A stretch of DNA of 28,507 nt from an uncultured Pelosinus sp. (GTDB taxonomy: Bacteria > Bacillota > Negativicutes > UMGS1260). Numbering within the stretch: position 1 is the stretch's first letter; every line of letters starts with the position of its first letter. Below, piece after piece: positions 7,260-13,878 of this stretch. The stretch covers positions 1-28,507 of the forward strand of contig URQW01000037.1 in NCBI GenBank assembly GCA_900550105.1, given 5' to 3'. Made by a program: the position numbers and the translations under genes. The notes beneath the pieces were generated by a model, which saw only the letters and a program-made list of their open reading frames with translations, had not been told where the DNA came from and did no database searches.

Positions 7260-8840
7260 TTATATTTTCGCAAACCGTACTTTCAAAATACCGTCTACTT
7301 GACCTAAAAGTTCTACTGTTTCTGTCGCTACCGGTGAATCCACTGTCATGATCATCATAGCGTGCGCTTCTTCTTCGCTTAGCCCTAACTGCATGGTAGC
7401 AATATTAACATTATTTTTGCCGAGCAAAGTACCGAAGTTCCCGACAACACCGGGACGGTCAATATTTTCAGCAATCAACATGCAAGGTTTCGGAATCAGA
7501 TCGAAGGTATAACCATTAATCTGGACAATACGCATTTCGCCTTTGCCAAAAACACTGCCGCTAATTGTAAAGGTTTTCTTGGCGGAAACCACTTTAATCT
7601 GTAGGAGATTTAAGTAATTTTCAGACGAAGATTTTCTGCTTTCGATCACGCTGATGCCGCGACTTTCTGCTAGGAGTGAAGCATTTACATAGTTGACTTT
7701 TTCTTTTAAGACAGGCTCTAAAATTCCTTTGAGTACGGCTAAGGAAATGGCTGACGTATCGACTGAGCCGATTTCGCCGCTATAAGTAATTTCTACTTTT
7801 TCAACAGCCTCTTTCTCCCATTGATAATAGAGTTTGCCCATCGTTTCGCCTAGTTTTAAATAAGCCATATAGGATTCAAATTCTTGAGTAGGCATCGTCG
7901 GAAGATTGACAGCGTTTGGTACAATTTCGCCACGCAACGCGCTGATGACCTCTGTCGCAATCGTCACGCCCACATTATCTTGCGCTTCTTTCGTATCAGC
8001 ACCAGAATGCGGTGTGAATACCACATTATCAAAATCAAAGAGCGGCGTATTAGGATGAGGTTCGCTCATCAAAACATCGATGGCAGCGCTCGCCACAATC
8101 TTTTCTTTCATCGCTTCTAAGAGAGCAGCTTCATCAATAATGCCGCCGCGCGCGCAGTTTACAACACGAAGGCCGCGTTTCGCTGCTTTAAATTGTTCGT
8201 GGCCGATCATCCCGAGAGTTTCTTCCGTTTTCGGCGTATGCACTGTTAAAATATCAGCTTCTCGCATCAATTCTTCCAGGGTTTCCTTTTTCTCTACGCC
8301 GAATTTTTTAAAGCGGGCGTCGCTAATATAGGGATCATAGGCAATCACGTGCATACCAAAAGCCTTAAGACGTGTAGCGACCAAGGAGCCAATTTTGCCA
8401 AACCCGACAATTGCCAAGGTTTTGCCAAGAAGTTCGATCCCTTTAAGACCGGCGCGATCATAGCTGCCACCGCGCACACGATCATTCGCTCTAGGAATGT
8501 TACGGCAAGAGGCCAGTAAAAGACCAATAGTTAGTTCTGCCGCCGATACGATATTCGATTCCGGCGTATTCACGACGATAATGCCGCGACGCGTTGCCGC
8601 TTCTACATCAATATTATCAACACCGTTGCCAGCCCGTCCTACCACTTTCAAGTTGGGCGCATGTTCCAACAGTTCATCATTTACTTGGGTAATACTGCGA
8701 ATAATCAATCCGTCATATTCACCAATCTTCGCTAAAAGCTCTTCACGACTTAAATTAGGCAGAACGTGAACCGTAGCTCCTTCTTGTACCAGTTTTTCCA
8801 CGCCTTTATCGGCAATTTTTTCCGAAATTAAAATTTTCAT
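7260..8840 (-). CDS. serA: D-3-phosphoglycerate dehydrogenase
   Basis: SerA oxidises 3-phosphoglycerate to 3-phosphohydroxypyruvate with NAD+, the first step of serine synthesis. The 526-residue product is the long form: a substrate/NAD domain with the GFGKIG nucleotide loop (about 147-152), catalytic Arg in NCARGGIIDE, Glu in SEPHPNTP and His in TPHSGADT, followed by an intervening ASB-type domain (about 320-450) and a C-terminal ACT domain (IDRPGVVGNFGTLL, about 460-526) that usually binds serine for feedback control. The ATG follows GGAGGGG. It is monocistronic, transcribed from a consensus promoter through a serine-type T-box leader and ended by a hairpin, so expression should rise when tRNA-Ser is uncharged. 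Confidence 0.96.
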   Translation of the reverse strand: MKILISEKIADKGVEKLVQEGATVHVLPNLSREELLAKIGEYDGLIIRSITQVNDELLEHAPNLKVVGRAGNGVDNIDVEAATRRGIIVVNTPESNIVSAAELTIGLLLASCRNIPRANDRVRGGSYDRAGLKGIELLGKTLAIVGFGKIGSLVATRLKAFGMHVIAYDPYISDARFKKFGVEKKETLEELMREADILTVHTPKTEETLGMIGHEQFKAAKRGLRVVNCARGGIIDEAALLEAMKEKIVASAAIDVLMSEPHPNTPLFDFDNVVFTPHSGADTKEAQDNVGVTIATEVISALRGEIVPNAVNLPTMPTQEFESYMAYLKLGETMGKLYYQWEKEAVEKVEITYSGEIGSVDTSAISLAVLKGILEPVLKEKVNYVNASLLAESRGISVIESRKSSSENYLNLLQIKVVSAKKTFTISGSVFGKGEMRIVQINGYTFDLIPKPCMLIAENIDRPGVVGNFGTLLGKNNVNIATMQLGLSEEEAHAMMIMTVDSPVATETVELLGQVDGILKVRFAKI

Positions 8841-8907
8841 GATTACCCCTCCGCTTTTTCTACTCTCTTACTGGCCAAGTAAGACTGCTGCACAGCTTTT
8901 TGGATAA

Positions 8908-8949
8908 CAAAAAAAGCTCTCAATCCTGACGTTTGTCAAGGACGAGAGC
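8908..8949 (-). terminator. T-box leader terminator of serA
   Basis: On the minus strand GCTCTCGTCCTTGAC pairs with GTCAGGATTGAGAGC, with small bulges, followed by seven T residues. It lies right after the T-box sequence. This is the structure that must be replaced by the antiterminator when uncharged tRNA binds. Confidence 0.85.
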
Positions 8950-9140
8950 GGTTTCTCACGTGGTGCCACCTTTATTTGTCATATTACTATGACCTTTGCT
9001 GATGATAACGGCGTCATGCCGGACTAGGTTCTGTCCCTAGCAGTTCCGAAGCGGATTCAACAGGTATCAGCGCCAATTTCCACCAACCATTGGCTCTCTG
9101 CAGCTTTTGCCTGCTTACTTTTCTTCTTCATTACATTTCT
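8950..9140 (-). promoter_or_regulatory. T-box riboswitch leader of serA, serine specifier UCC
   Basis: The minus strand carries the T-box sequence AAGGTGGCACCACG (8958-8971), whose GGCACC bulge contacts the tRNA acceptor end. Stem I begins near GAAGAAGAA (about 9130); AGTAAGCAGG on the 5' side pairs with CCTG on the 3' side. The specifier loop reads GAATCCG, placing TCC at 9053-9055 followed by a purine and the CTTC helix strand. The distal AGAGAGCC and GGTTGGTGGAAA elements are also visible. UCC is a serine codon, which matches the downstream serA. T-boxes read uncharged tRNA and prevent termination. Confidence 0.9.
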
Positions 9141-9172
9141 CAAAATCAATTTTTATGAATTGTATAATCTGT

Positions 9173-9201
9173 AATATACTACGCTTTTTTGTCTTTGTCA
9201 A
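9173..9201 (-). promoter_or_regulatory. Sigma-A-type promoter of the serA T-box leader
   Basis: On the minus strand TTGACA (9196-9201) and TATATT (9173-9178) are separated by exactly 17 bases. Transcription would start about 30 bases before the T-box stem I. Confidence 0.85.
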
Positions 9202-9328
9202 TGCTCTATTTGTATGTAAAATCTAGCATCATAACAAAATTTTAATATTTCTTTAGCAGGATTTTTCTTTTTTAGTGCGAATTAACAAAGACACTATTTT
9301 AATTATTACTAATAAAGGAGTTTTTTTT

Positions 9329-9721
9329 ATGATTCAATGGTCTGACGAATACGCCATCGGTGTACCTGAAATTGACGAACAGCACAAACATCTTTTTGAC
9401 ATCGCCAACCGCATGTACGAGCTTTTACGCAATGATTTGATTCTCGACAAATACAACGACATTATTGCGATTTTAGAAGAGCTCAAAGAGTACACCATTT
9501 ATCATTTTCATGCCGAAGAAGAATACATGAAAAAGATTGGCTATCGAAAACTCCTTTCCCAAATGGCAACTCATAAGGATTTTTTAGACAAAATTGATAC
9601 GATCGACCTTGATCGAATCGACAATGGCCAGAATGAGTACTTGTTAGAAATGCTAGATTTCGTCTGTGACTGGCTGGCTCAGCACATCATTAAAGAAGAC
9701 AAACTCATTACAGCCGATTGA
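9329..9721 (+). CDS. Bacteriohemerythrin (one ligand position is Gln)
   Basis: This 130-residue single-domain hemerythrin is an oxygen-binding di-iron four-helix protein, usually used for O2 sensing, storage or detoxification. The seven expected iron-ligand positions read H19 (DEQH), H59 and E63 (HFHAE), Q78, H82 (QMATH), H119 and D124 (HIIKED). Position 78 is normally His in the HxxxH pair but here is CAA (Gln). I choose the ATG at 9329, eight bases after AAAGGAG; an upstream in-frame extension to 9275 lacks a ribosome binding site. It is a single gene between the divergent serA leader and a palindromic terminator. Q78 could be a tolerated ligand or could impair one iron site. Confidence 0.93.
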   Translation: MIQWSDEYAIGVPEIDEQHKHLFDIANRMYELLRNDLILDKYNDIIAILEELKEYTIYHFHAEEEYMKKIGYRKLLSQMATHKDFLDKIDTIDLDRIDNGQNEYLLEMLDFVCDWLAQHIIKEDKLITAD

Positions 9722-9740
9722 TTTATTTTTCTCAGAAACT

Positions 9741-9774
9741 AGGCAGGCCGTCGAAGCGCTTCGACGGCCTGCCT
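9741..9774. terminator. Perfect 34-base palindrome between convergent genes
   Basis: The 17-base arm AGGCAGGCCGTCGAAGC is followed directly by its exact reverse complement. It lies 19 bases after the hemerythrin stop and 23 bases from the end of the opposing gene. The stem is very GC-rich but the T-tracts are short (TTTCT), so it may be a bidirectional terminator that relies on stem strength. Confidence 0.7.
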
Positions 9775-9797
9775 TTCTATATGATCAAACGTCTAGC

Positions 9798-10301
9798 TTA
9801 ATGCCAGCGTCTGTTATTCCGTTCTTTTTCTGCCTTGCTTTCTTGATAGCGGTTCCAGGCGTAACGAATAGCCATGAAAACCAAACCAATAAACACCGCA
9901 TTAAAGAGCATGCCAATAATATCAGACATCATGCCTGCAGAACCAAAACCAAACATATTACCAAGCATACTGCCAAGGAGCATACCGCCGCCAAAGAGAC
10001 CTACATTACGCAAGAAACTGCTGCCTGTAGATTGCTGTTGAGCCGCTTGTTGCTGCGGTTTTGCCGCTGCAGCCGGTGCTTTGTCACTGTAACTGCTAGC
10101 TGGCGCCGATGGCTTGTATCCAGAACTTGTACTTTCTGAACTTTTCGGTGCAAGGGAACCTGATGAGCTAGGTGCTGGCTGAGACATGCTCGGCGAAGAC
10201 TTCGGCGCAGAACTACCGCCTTTGGAGCCGCCGACAGCAGCAAAACTCATAGACTGAAATGCAAACATAAACATAAATGTGATTAGTAGTAACTTTTTCA
10301 T
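9798..10301 (-). CDS. Secreted/membrane Ser-Pro-rich protein of unknown function, Mn-riboswitch operon
   Basis: This 167-residue protein has a signal peptide (MKKLLLITFMFMFAFQSMSFA), then about 75 residues of low-complexity Ser/Pro/Ala/Gln linker, a Gly/Met-rich hydrophobic segment (FGGGMLLGSMLGNMFGFGSAG, spaced across roughly 103-125), a transmembrane helix (about 132-150, LFNAVFIGLVFMAIRYAW) and a basic C-terminal tail. The Gly-rich hydrophobic block recalls the region before the Tim44-like domain of some bacterial membrane proteins, but no such domain follows. It starts one base after the stop of the 92-residue gene, with AAGGAGG inside that gene's end, so the two are co-translated. The Mn riboswitch upstream implies a role in Mn2+ excess; no metal-binding motif is obvious. 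Confidence 0.75.
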   Translation of the reverse strand: MKKLLLITFMFMFAFQSMSFAAVGGSKGGSSAPKSSPSMSQPAPSSSGSLAPKSSESTSSGYKPSAPASSYSDKAPAAAAKPQQQAAQQQSTGSSFLRNVGLFGGGMLLGSMLGNMFGFGSAGMMSDIIGMLFNAVFIGLVFMAIRYAWNRYQESKAEKERNNRRWH

Positions 10302-10302
10302 G

Positions 10303-10581
10303 TTATTCCTCCTTATGAGACTTTACGTCTTCGGGAAAAGTGTAAATTTCACCAAGTGTAGGCAATTCTCCCGATAAATAGCGATCAATATCATGCACAT
10401 CAATATAAAAAGTGCACGCTACTTCTAAGTAGCCCTGCTCTTTTGCATTGCTAACATCACGAATTGCGAGCAGTCGTTCTCGAAGTTTTAGACATTCTTC
10501 TTCTGATGCATGAACCCCTAACGTGACCAGCGGTGTGCCATATTCGCGTAAGACATCATGCAAGGTAAGTCGTTCTGACAT
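10303..10581 (-). CDS. 92-residue cytosolic protein, unknown, first gene behind the Mn riboswitch
   Basis: This small, charged, soluble protein (MSERLTLHDVLREYGTPLVTL at its start) has a predicted alpha/beta pattern and no signal peptide or membrane segment. Single His, Asp and Glu residues are scattered through it (HDVLRE, HASEEEC, DVHDIDRY), but no classical metal site is recognised. AGGAGGATGAC precedes the ATG. It is the first gene of a two-gene operon with the membrane protein at 9798-10301 and directly follows the terminator of a yybP-ykoY Mn2+ riboswitch. I do not recognise the family; the regulatory context is the best clue to function. Confidence 0.75.
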   Translation of the reverse strand: MSERLTLHDVLREYGTPLVTLGVHASEEECLKLRERLLAIRDVSNAKEQGYLEVACTFYIDVHDIDRYLSGELPTLGEIYTFPEDVKSHKEE

Positions 10582-10624
10582 AAGTCATCCTCCTGTTATT
10601 TGCTAATTTTAGCTATATATAAAT

Positions 10625-10666
10625 AAAAAGACCTCACTTATATGACTAAATCACATAAGCAAAGTC
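10625..10666 (-). terminator. Expression-platform terminator of the Mn riboswitch
   Basis: On the minus strand GACTTTGCTTATGTGA pairs with TCATATAAGTGAGGTC over 16 positions including wobbles, with a five-base loop, followed by TTTTTATTT. The 5' arm includes CTTTGC, the 3' strand of aptamer helix P1. Aptamer and terminator are therefore mutually exclusive, which predicts Mn2+-induced readthrough. Confidence 0.85.
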
Positions 10667-10751
10667 TTACCGACACGAAAAATTCATGCCAACATAGCCG
10701 AGTGCGATTGCACCGTATTGACGACTATGCTGTAAAGGTTACTCCCTCTGC
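10659..10751 (-). promoter_or_regulatory. yybP-ykoY manganese riboswitch aptamer
   Basis: The minus strand reads GCAGAGGGAGTAACC, then GTCGTCAATACGGTG, a hairpin closing with CACTCGGCTATGTTGGCATG, and finally GTCGGTAAGACTTTGC. These match the order of the conserved blocks of B. subtilis yybP-type RNAs (GGGGAGUAG, GUCGUCAAU, CGGCUUUGUUGACAU, AGCAAGACCUUUGC) as I recall them. P1 is GCAGAG with CTTTGC. Known members bind Mn2+ and usually control Mn2+ exporters such as MntP, TerC-like or P-type ATPases. Confidence 0.88.
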
Positions 10752-10774
10752 ACAACAATATCTTGTTGATATTG

Positions 10775-10803
10775 ATTATAAGAGAGGCAAGCCTAAAAGT
10801 CAA
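10775..10803 (-). promoter_or_regulatory. Consensus promoter of the Mn-riboswitch operon
   Basis: On the minus strand TTGACT (10798-10803) and TATAAT (10775-10780) have a 17-base spacer. A short palindrome CAATATC-TTGTT-GATATTG (10756-10774) lies at the predicted transcript start. Confidence 0.88.
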
Positions 10804-10852
10804 TACTTTTTTATTTCCATAACATATTTCTCTACACTTATGAAAACCGTTT

Positions 10853-12364
10853 TCAAATCAATGGACGACTGCCGCTGCTTGTAGCTGGTTCTGTCCAAAC
10901 ATCACCTGATGCAAGAATTCGCCCGAGCCGCCTTACCCCTTCTCGTAATATTTCCTCTTCATGTGAGACAAAACAAAGGCGAAATTGCTGGCTTTCGCCA
11001 ATGCCAGCATAAAAGGCTTCACCAGGAACAAACGAAACGCCAGCTCTTGCAGCCCTTTGCCAAAATTCTCTGCCGGAAATGCGCGGCGCTAAAGTGCACC
11101 ACAAGTAAAATCCCCCTTCCGGTATAGGAAAATCAAGAAATCCCGCGCAATAACGCTGCAAAGCCTGAGCCATTGCATCACGACGCAGCTTATAAATAGC
11201 GCGCATCTTTTGCAGGTGCGCTTCAAAGTCACCTGTATCAAGATAGCTTGTTAGAACTTTCTGCGATAAATTATTGCTTTGTAAATCTACATACTGTTTT
11301 TCCTGGGCCAGCCGATTTACCACCGCAGCAGGCGCTGTTAACCAACCTATGCGCAGACCAGGAAACAGCGATTTAGAAAAAGTGCTTAAATAAATGACGC
11401 CACCATAAGTATCTAACGCTTTTAAAGATAATGGCGGCTTTTGCTCGTAATAGAGATGGCCGTAAGGATCATCTTCAACCAGAACTAAGTGATGCTTTTC
11501 TGCCAAAGCCAGCAGCGCCCGCCGTTCTTGTAATGACATAACACGTCCTGTCGGATTTTGAAAAGTAGGAATCGTATAGAAAAACTTAGGCCGATAGCGA
11601 ATAAGATAATCTTCTAGCACATCAAGCCGCAGTGAATCCCCTGGCGGCAGACATAAAATACGGGCCCCTGCCGACTCAAGAATTTGAATGGCGCCAAGAT
11701 AGGTAGGCGATTCCACTACGACAAAATCGCGCGGTTCAATAAGCGCTTTAACAATGAGATACAGCCCTTGCTGGGATCCTGATATAATAAGAATTCCTTC
11801 ATCCTCTGACTCAATCCCATAGGATTTTTGCCAAAGCGCGAGAGCCTTACGCAGGGAAGGATAGCCTTCTGTCGGCATGTAGCCAAAATCGCTTCTATCA
11901 ACAGAGTCTACAGAACTTACCAGTCCTTCCTGTAAAATATGCAAAGGATAAAAGGCCGGATCAGGCATTCCTGTGGCAAAAGAAATATGATTCCCCCCAG
12001 CAGGCATTGCCACAAGGTTGCGAATAATGGAGGATGTCGGTGTACGATACTGCGGCGTAAATAGCTGCTCCCAGGGGACAGGAGTCGTTTCTGCCATCTG
12101 CTTCGTAACAGCCGCCACATAGGTTCCACTGCCGATTTTCGTAAGGACCAATCCTCGCTCTTCTAGCAATTTATAGGCATTAATTGCCGTAGTTCGGCTT
12201 ACGTTGAGCGCCTTTGCCAGTTCTCGCTCAGGCGGCAATTTATCGCCTGGCTGCAAAGTCATATTTTGGATCTTAGCCGTAAAAACATTAGCTAATTGAA
12301 TATACATTGGTACAGCTCCATCGACTTGTACCGTCCAGTTGCTTAGTAAATTGGTTATATCCAT
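10853..12364 (-). CDS. MocR-type GntR regulator with aminotransferase domain
   Basis: This 503-residue protein has an N-terminal GntR winged helix (about 18-85: PMYIQLANVF, then LPPERELAKALNVSRTTAINAY and GLVLTKIGSGTYV) fused to a fold-type I aminotransferase domain (about 120-490). PLP-site features are visible: SGSQQGLYL, the NPTGRV loop, EDDPYG, and the PLP lysine in STFSKSLFPGLRIG. MocR proteins use the PLP domain to sense a vitamin B6 form or an amino compound and act on a neighbouring gene. It diverges from the aminotransferase at 12494, with direct repeats between them, so it probably regulates that gene and itself. The start ATG has only a modest GGCGG upstream. Confidence 0.9.
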   Translation of the reverse strand: MDITNLLSNWTVQVDGAVPMYIQLANVFTAKIQNMTLQPGDKLPPERELAKALNVSRTTAINAYKLLEERGLVLTKIGSGTYVAAVTKQMAETTPVPWEQLFTPQYRTPTSSIIRNLVAMPAGGNHISFATGMPDPAFYPLHILQEGLVSSVDSVDRSDFGYMPTEGYPSLRKALALWQKSYGIESEDEGILIISGSQQGLYLIVKALIEPRDFVVVESPTYLGAIQILESAGARILCLPPGDSLRLDVLEDYLIRYRPKFFYTIPTFQNPTGRVMSLQERRALLALAEKHHLVLVEDDPYGHLYYEQKPPLSLKALDTYGGVIYLSTFSKSLFPGLRIGWLTAPAAVVNRLAQEKQYVDLQSNNLSQKVLTSYLDTGDFEAHLQKMRAIYKLRRDAMAQALQRYCAGFLDFPIPEGGFYLWCTLAPRISGREFWQRAARAGVSFVPGEAFYAGIGESQQFRLCFVSHEEEILREGVRRLGRILASGDVWTEPATSSGSRPLI

Positions 12365-12390
12365 AAATCCAAAACCGCCTTTTTGCTGAA

Positions 12391-12426
12391 ATTGGTATCT
12401 TACAATATTACAATTGGATATTTACA
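12391..12426. promoter_or_regulatory. Direct repeats in the MocR/aminotransferase intergenic region
   Basis: ATTGGTATCTTACA (12391-12404) and ATTGGATATTTACA (12413-12426) start 22 bases apart, two helical turns, and match at 10 of 14 positions. MocR regulators typically bind spaced direct repeats between divergent genes, so this is the likely operator. Confidence 0.5.
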
Positions 12427-12493
12427 TTACTATTCCTTCCTACTATTATTAAATCACAACACTGTAAATTGCAGTCATTCTAGGAGGTATACT

Positions 12494-13681
12494 ATGTCAA
12501 TTGTTTTCTCACATGCTGTCAATTCCATGAACACGGAAGAAATTGATGACATTTTAAAACTCACGCAACGTCCTGACATTATTTCCTTTGCTGGCGGACT
12601 CCCTGCCGCCGAAGTATTTCCCGTAGAAGAAGTAGCCCATGCTACTGAAGTAATGCTGAAAGAATCGAGCGTCCAAGCCCTTCAGTACTCGTCCACCCAA
12701 GGCTTTCCTAAATTGCGCGAACAAATCGCCGCACGGCTTAATGAAAAGTTTTGCACAAAACTCACTGCTGACAATCTCTTAATTACGAGCGGCTCGCAGC
12801 AAGCTCTTGATTTTGCCGCTCGTATTTTCATTAACCCTGGCGATGTGATTTTGTGCGAAAGCCCGACTTACATGGCGGCTCTTAGCGCATTTTCGCCTTA
12901 TGCGCCCACGATTATCGGTGTTCCCACTGATGAACAAGGCATGATTCCCGAGGAATTAGAAAAAATTTTAACAGCTACTCAAAATGTAAAATTCATCTAT
13001 GTCATTCCTGACTTTCAAAATCCAACGGGGCGCACTTGGTCTGTAGAACGGCGCCACGCCCTAGTCGATTTATCCGCAAAATACAATATTCCGATTGTCG
13101 AAGACAACCCCTACGGCGAACTTCGTTTTGAAGGGACTCTGCCGCCATCCTTAAAATCGCTCGACAAAGCCGGTCTGGTTATTTTTGTCGGTACTTTCTC
13201 CAAAATCTTCTGTCCTGGCATGCGAATTGCCTGGGTTGCCGCCGATCCGGCCATTATTGCTAAGTTTGCCACAGTGAAACAAGCAGCTGATCTTCACTCC
13301 TCGTCATTCTGTCAGTTGCAAGTTGCTAAGTATCTGGAGCTTTACGATATTGAAAAACATATTAAAAAAATCATTGCCCTCTATGGCAGTCGTCGCGATA
13401 TCATGTTAAAAACGATGGCGGAAACGTTCCCGCAAAATGTGACCTTTACACGTCCCGAAGGAGGACTCTTCACTTGGGTTACGCTCCCCAAACAGATGGA
13501 CTCAAAGGACTTACTACAAGATTGTCTAGAAAATAAAGTAGCTTTTGTTCCTGGTCACATCTTCTTCCCTGATCAAAATGAACGCAATCACTTCCGCCTA
13601 AATTATTCTGGTATGCCGCCAGAAAAAATCAAGGAAGGTATTGAACGTCTTGCATCTATTATAAAAAAGCATAATAAGTGA
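12494..13681 (+). CDS. PLP-dependent class I/II aminotransferase
   Basis: This 395-residue aminotransferase resembles the 2-aminoadipate/aromatic/branched-chain group (LysN/ARO8-like, COG1167 without the HTH). It shows ISFAGGLPAAEVFP (about 30-43), SGSQQALDFAAR, FQNPTGRTWS, VEDNPYGELRFEG and the PLP lysine in GTFSKIFCPGMRIAW, with the substrate-carboxylate Arg in NHFRLNYS. It would transfer an amino group between an amino acid and 2-oxoglutarate; the exact substrate is not readable. I choose the ATG at 12494 because TAGGAGG precedes it, although the frame is open further upstream. It diverges from the MocR regulator, which also has an aminotransferase domain. The Asp/Glu-type transporter follows from its own promoter. 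Confidence 0.92.
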   Translation: MSIVFSHAVNSMNTEEIDDILKLTQRPDIISFAGGLPAAEVFPVEEVAHATEVMLKESSVQALQYSSTQGFPKLREQIAARLNEKFCTKLTADNLLITSGSQQALDFAARIFINPGDVILCESPTYMAALSAFSPYAPTIIGVPTDEQGMIPEELEKILTATQNVKFIYVIPDFQNPTGRTWSVERRHALVDLSAKYNIPIVEDNPYGELRFEGTLPPSLKSLDKAGLVIFVGTFSKIFCPGMRIAWVAADPAIIAKFATVKQAADLHSSSFCQLQVAKYLELYDIEKHIKKIIALYGSRRDIMLKTMAETFPQNVTFTRPEGGLFTWVTLPKQMDSKDLLQDCLENKVAFVPGHIFFPDQNERNHFRLNYSGMPPEKIKEGIERLASIIKKHNK

Positions 13682-13705
13682 TATAAAAGTCTTACATCTA
13701 GTCTA

Positions 13706-13734
13706 TTGAAATTTTCAGTCGTTTCGTCTATAAT
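13706..13734 (+). promoter_or_regulatory. Promoter of the Asp/Glu ABC transporter operon
   Basis: TTGAAA (13706-13711) and TATAAT (13729-13734) have a 17-base spacer. Transcription would start near 13741, making a leader of about 135 nt before the ATPase gene. Confidence 0.8.
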
Positions 13735-13756
13735 AGGTATACAAAATTACATTTTC

Positions 13757-13854
13757 GAGTCAAAGAAGACTCACTTACAGAACCGTAAGTGAGTCTTCTT
13801 GTCTTGGAGTCAATGACGACTCTTCTGCTTGCAGAAGAGTCGTTTTGTCTTTTT
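13757..13854 (+). promoter_or_regulatory. Tandem 50-nt hairpin leader, second unit an intrinsic terminator
   Basis: Two units repeat with a 50-base period. GAGTCAAAGAAGACTC (13757-13772) and GAGTCAATGACGACTC (13807-13822) match at 14 of 16 positions, and each ends in GAGTC.T.TTGTCTT. Unit 1 folds as a 16-bp hairpin (13763-13800, loop AGAACC). Unit 2 folds as a 13-bp hairpin (13816-13843) followed by TTTGTCTTTTT. In each unit the central GACTC can pair with the GAGTC on either side, giving two alternative folds. This looks like an attenuator controlling the transporter. I cannot assign it to a known riboswitch class. Confidence 0.65.
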
Positions 13855-13878
13855 ATGTTGCTACAGGGAGGTGATATG

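Noticed and set aside
9666..10139. 157-codon plus-strand ORF overlapping the end of the hemerythrin gene
   Set aside because: It crosses the palindromic terminator and is antisense to the signal-peptide membrane protein; composition follows the complementary Ser/Pro-rich repeats.
9798..10301. Tim44/TimA-like membrane protein assignment
   Set aside because: Only the Gly-rich hydrophobic block resembles that group; the Tim44 domain itself is absent and the protein ends after the TM helix.
10841..10855. Palindrome TGAAAACCGTTTTCA at the 3' end of the MocR gene as a cre site
   Set aside because: It is one base too long at the centre for the cre pattern and overlaps a stop codon away from any promoter.
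10642..10884. 80-codon plus-strand ORF
   Set aside because: It runs through the riboswitch terminator, aptamer and promoter of the opposite strand, which explain the sequence better.
13757..13854. Guanidine-II (mini-ykkC) or tandem glycine riboswitch
   Set aside because: The hairpin loops are AGAACC and TT rather than ACGR, and no glycine-aptamer core sequences are present.
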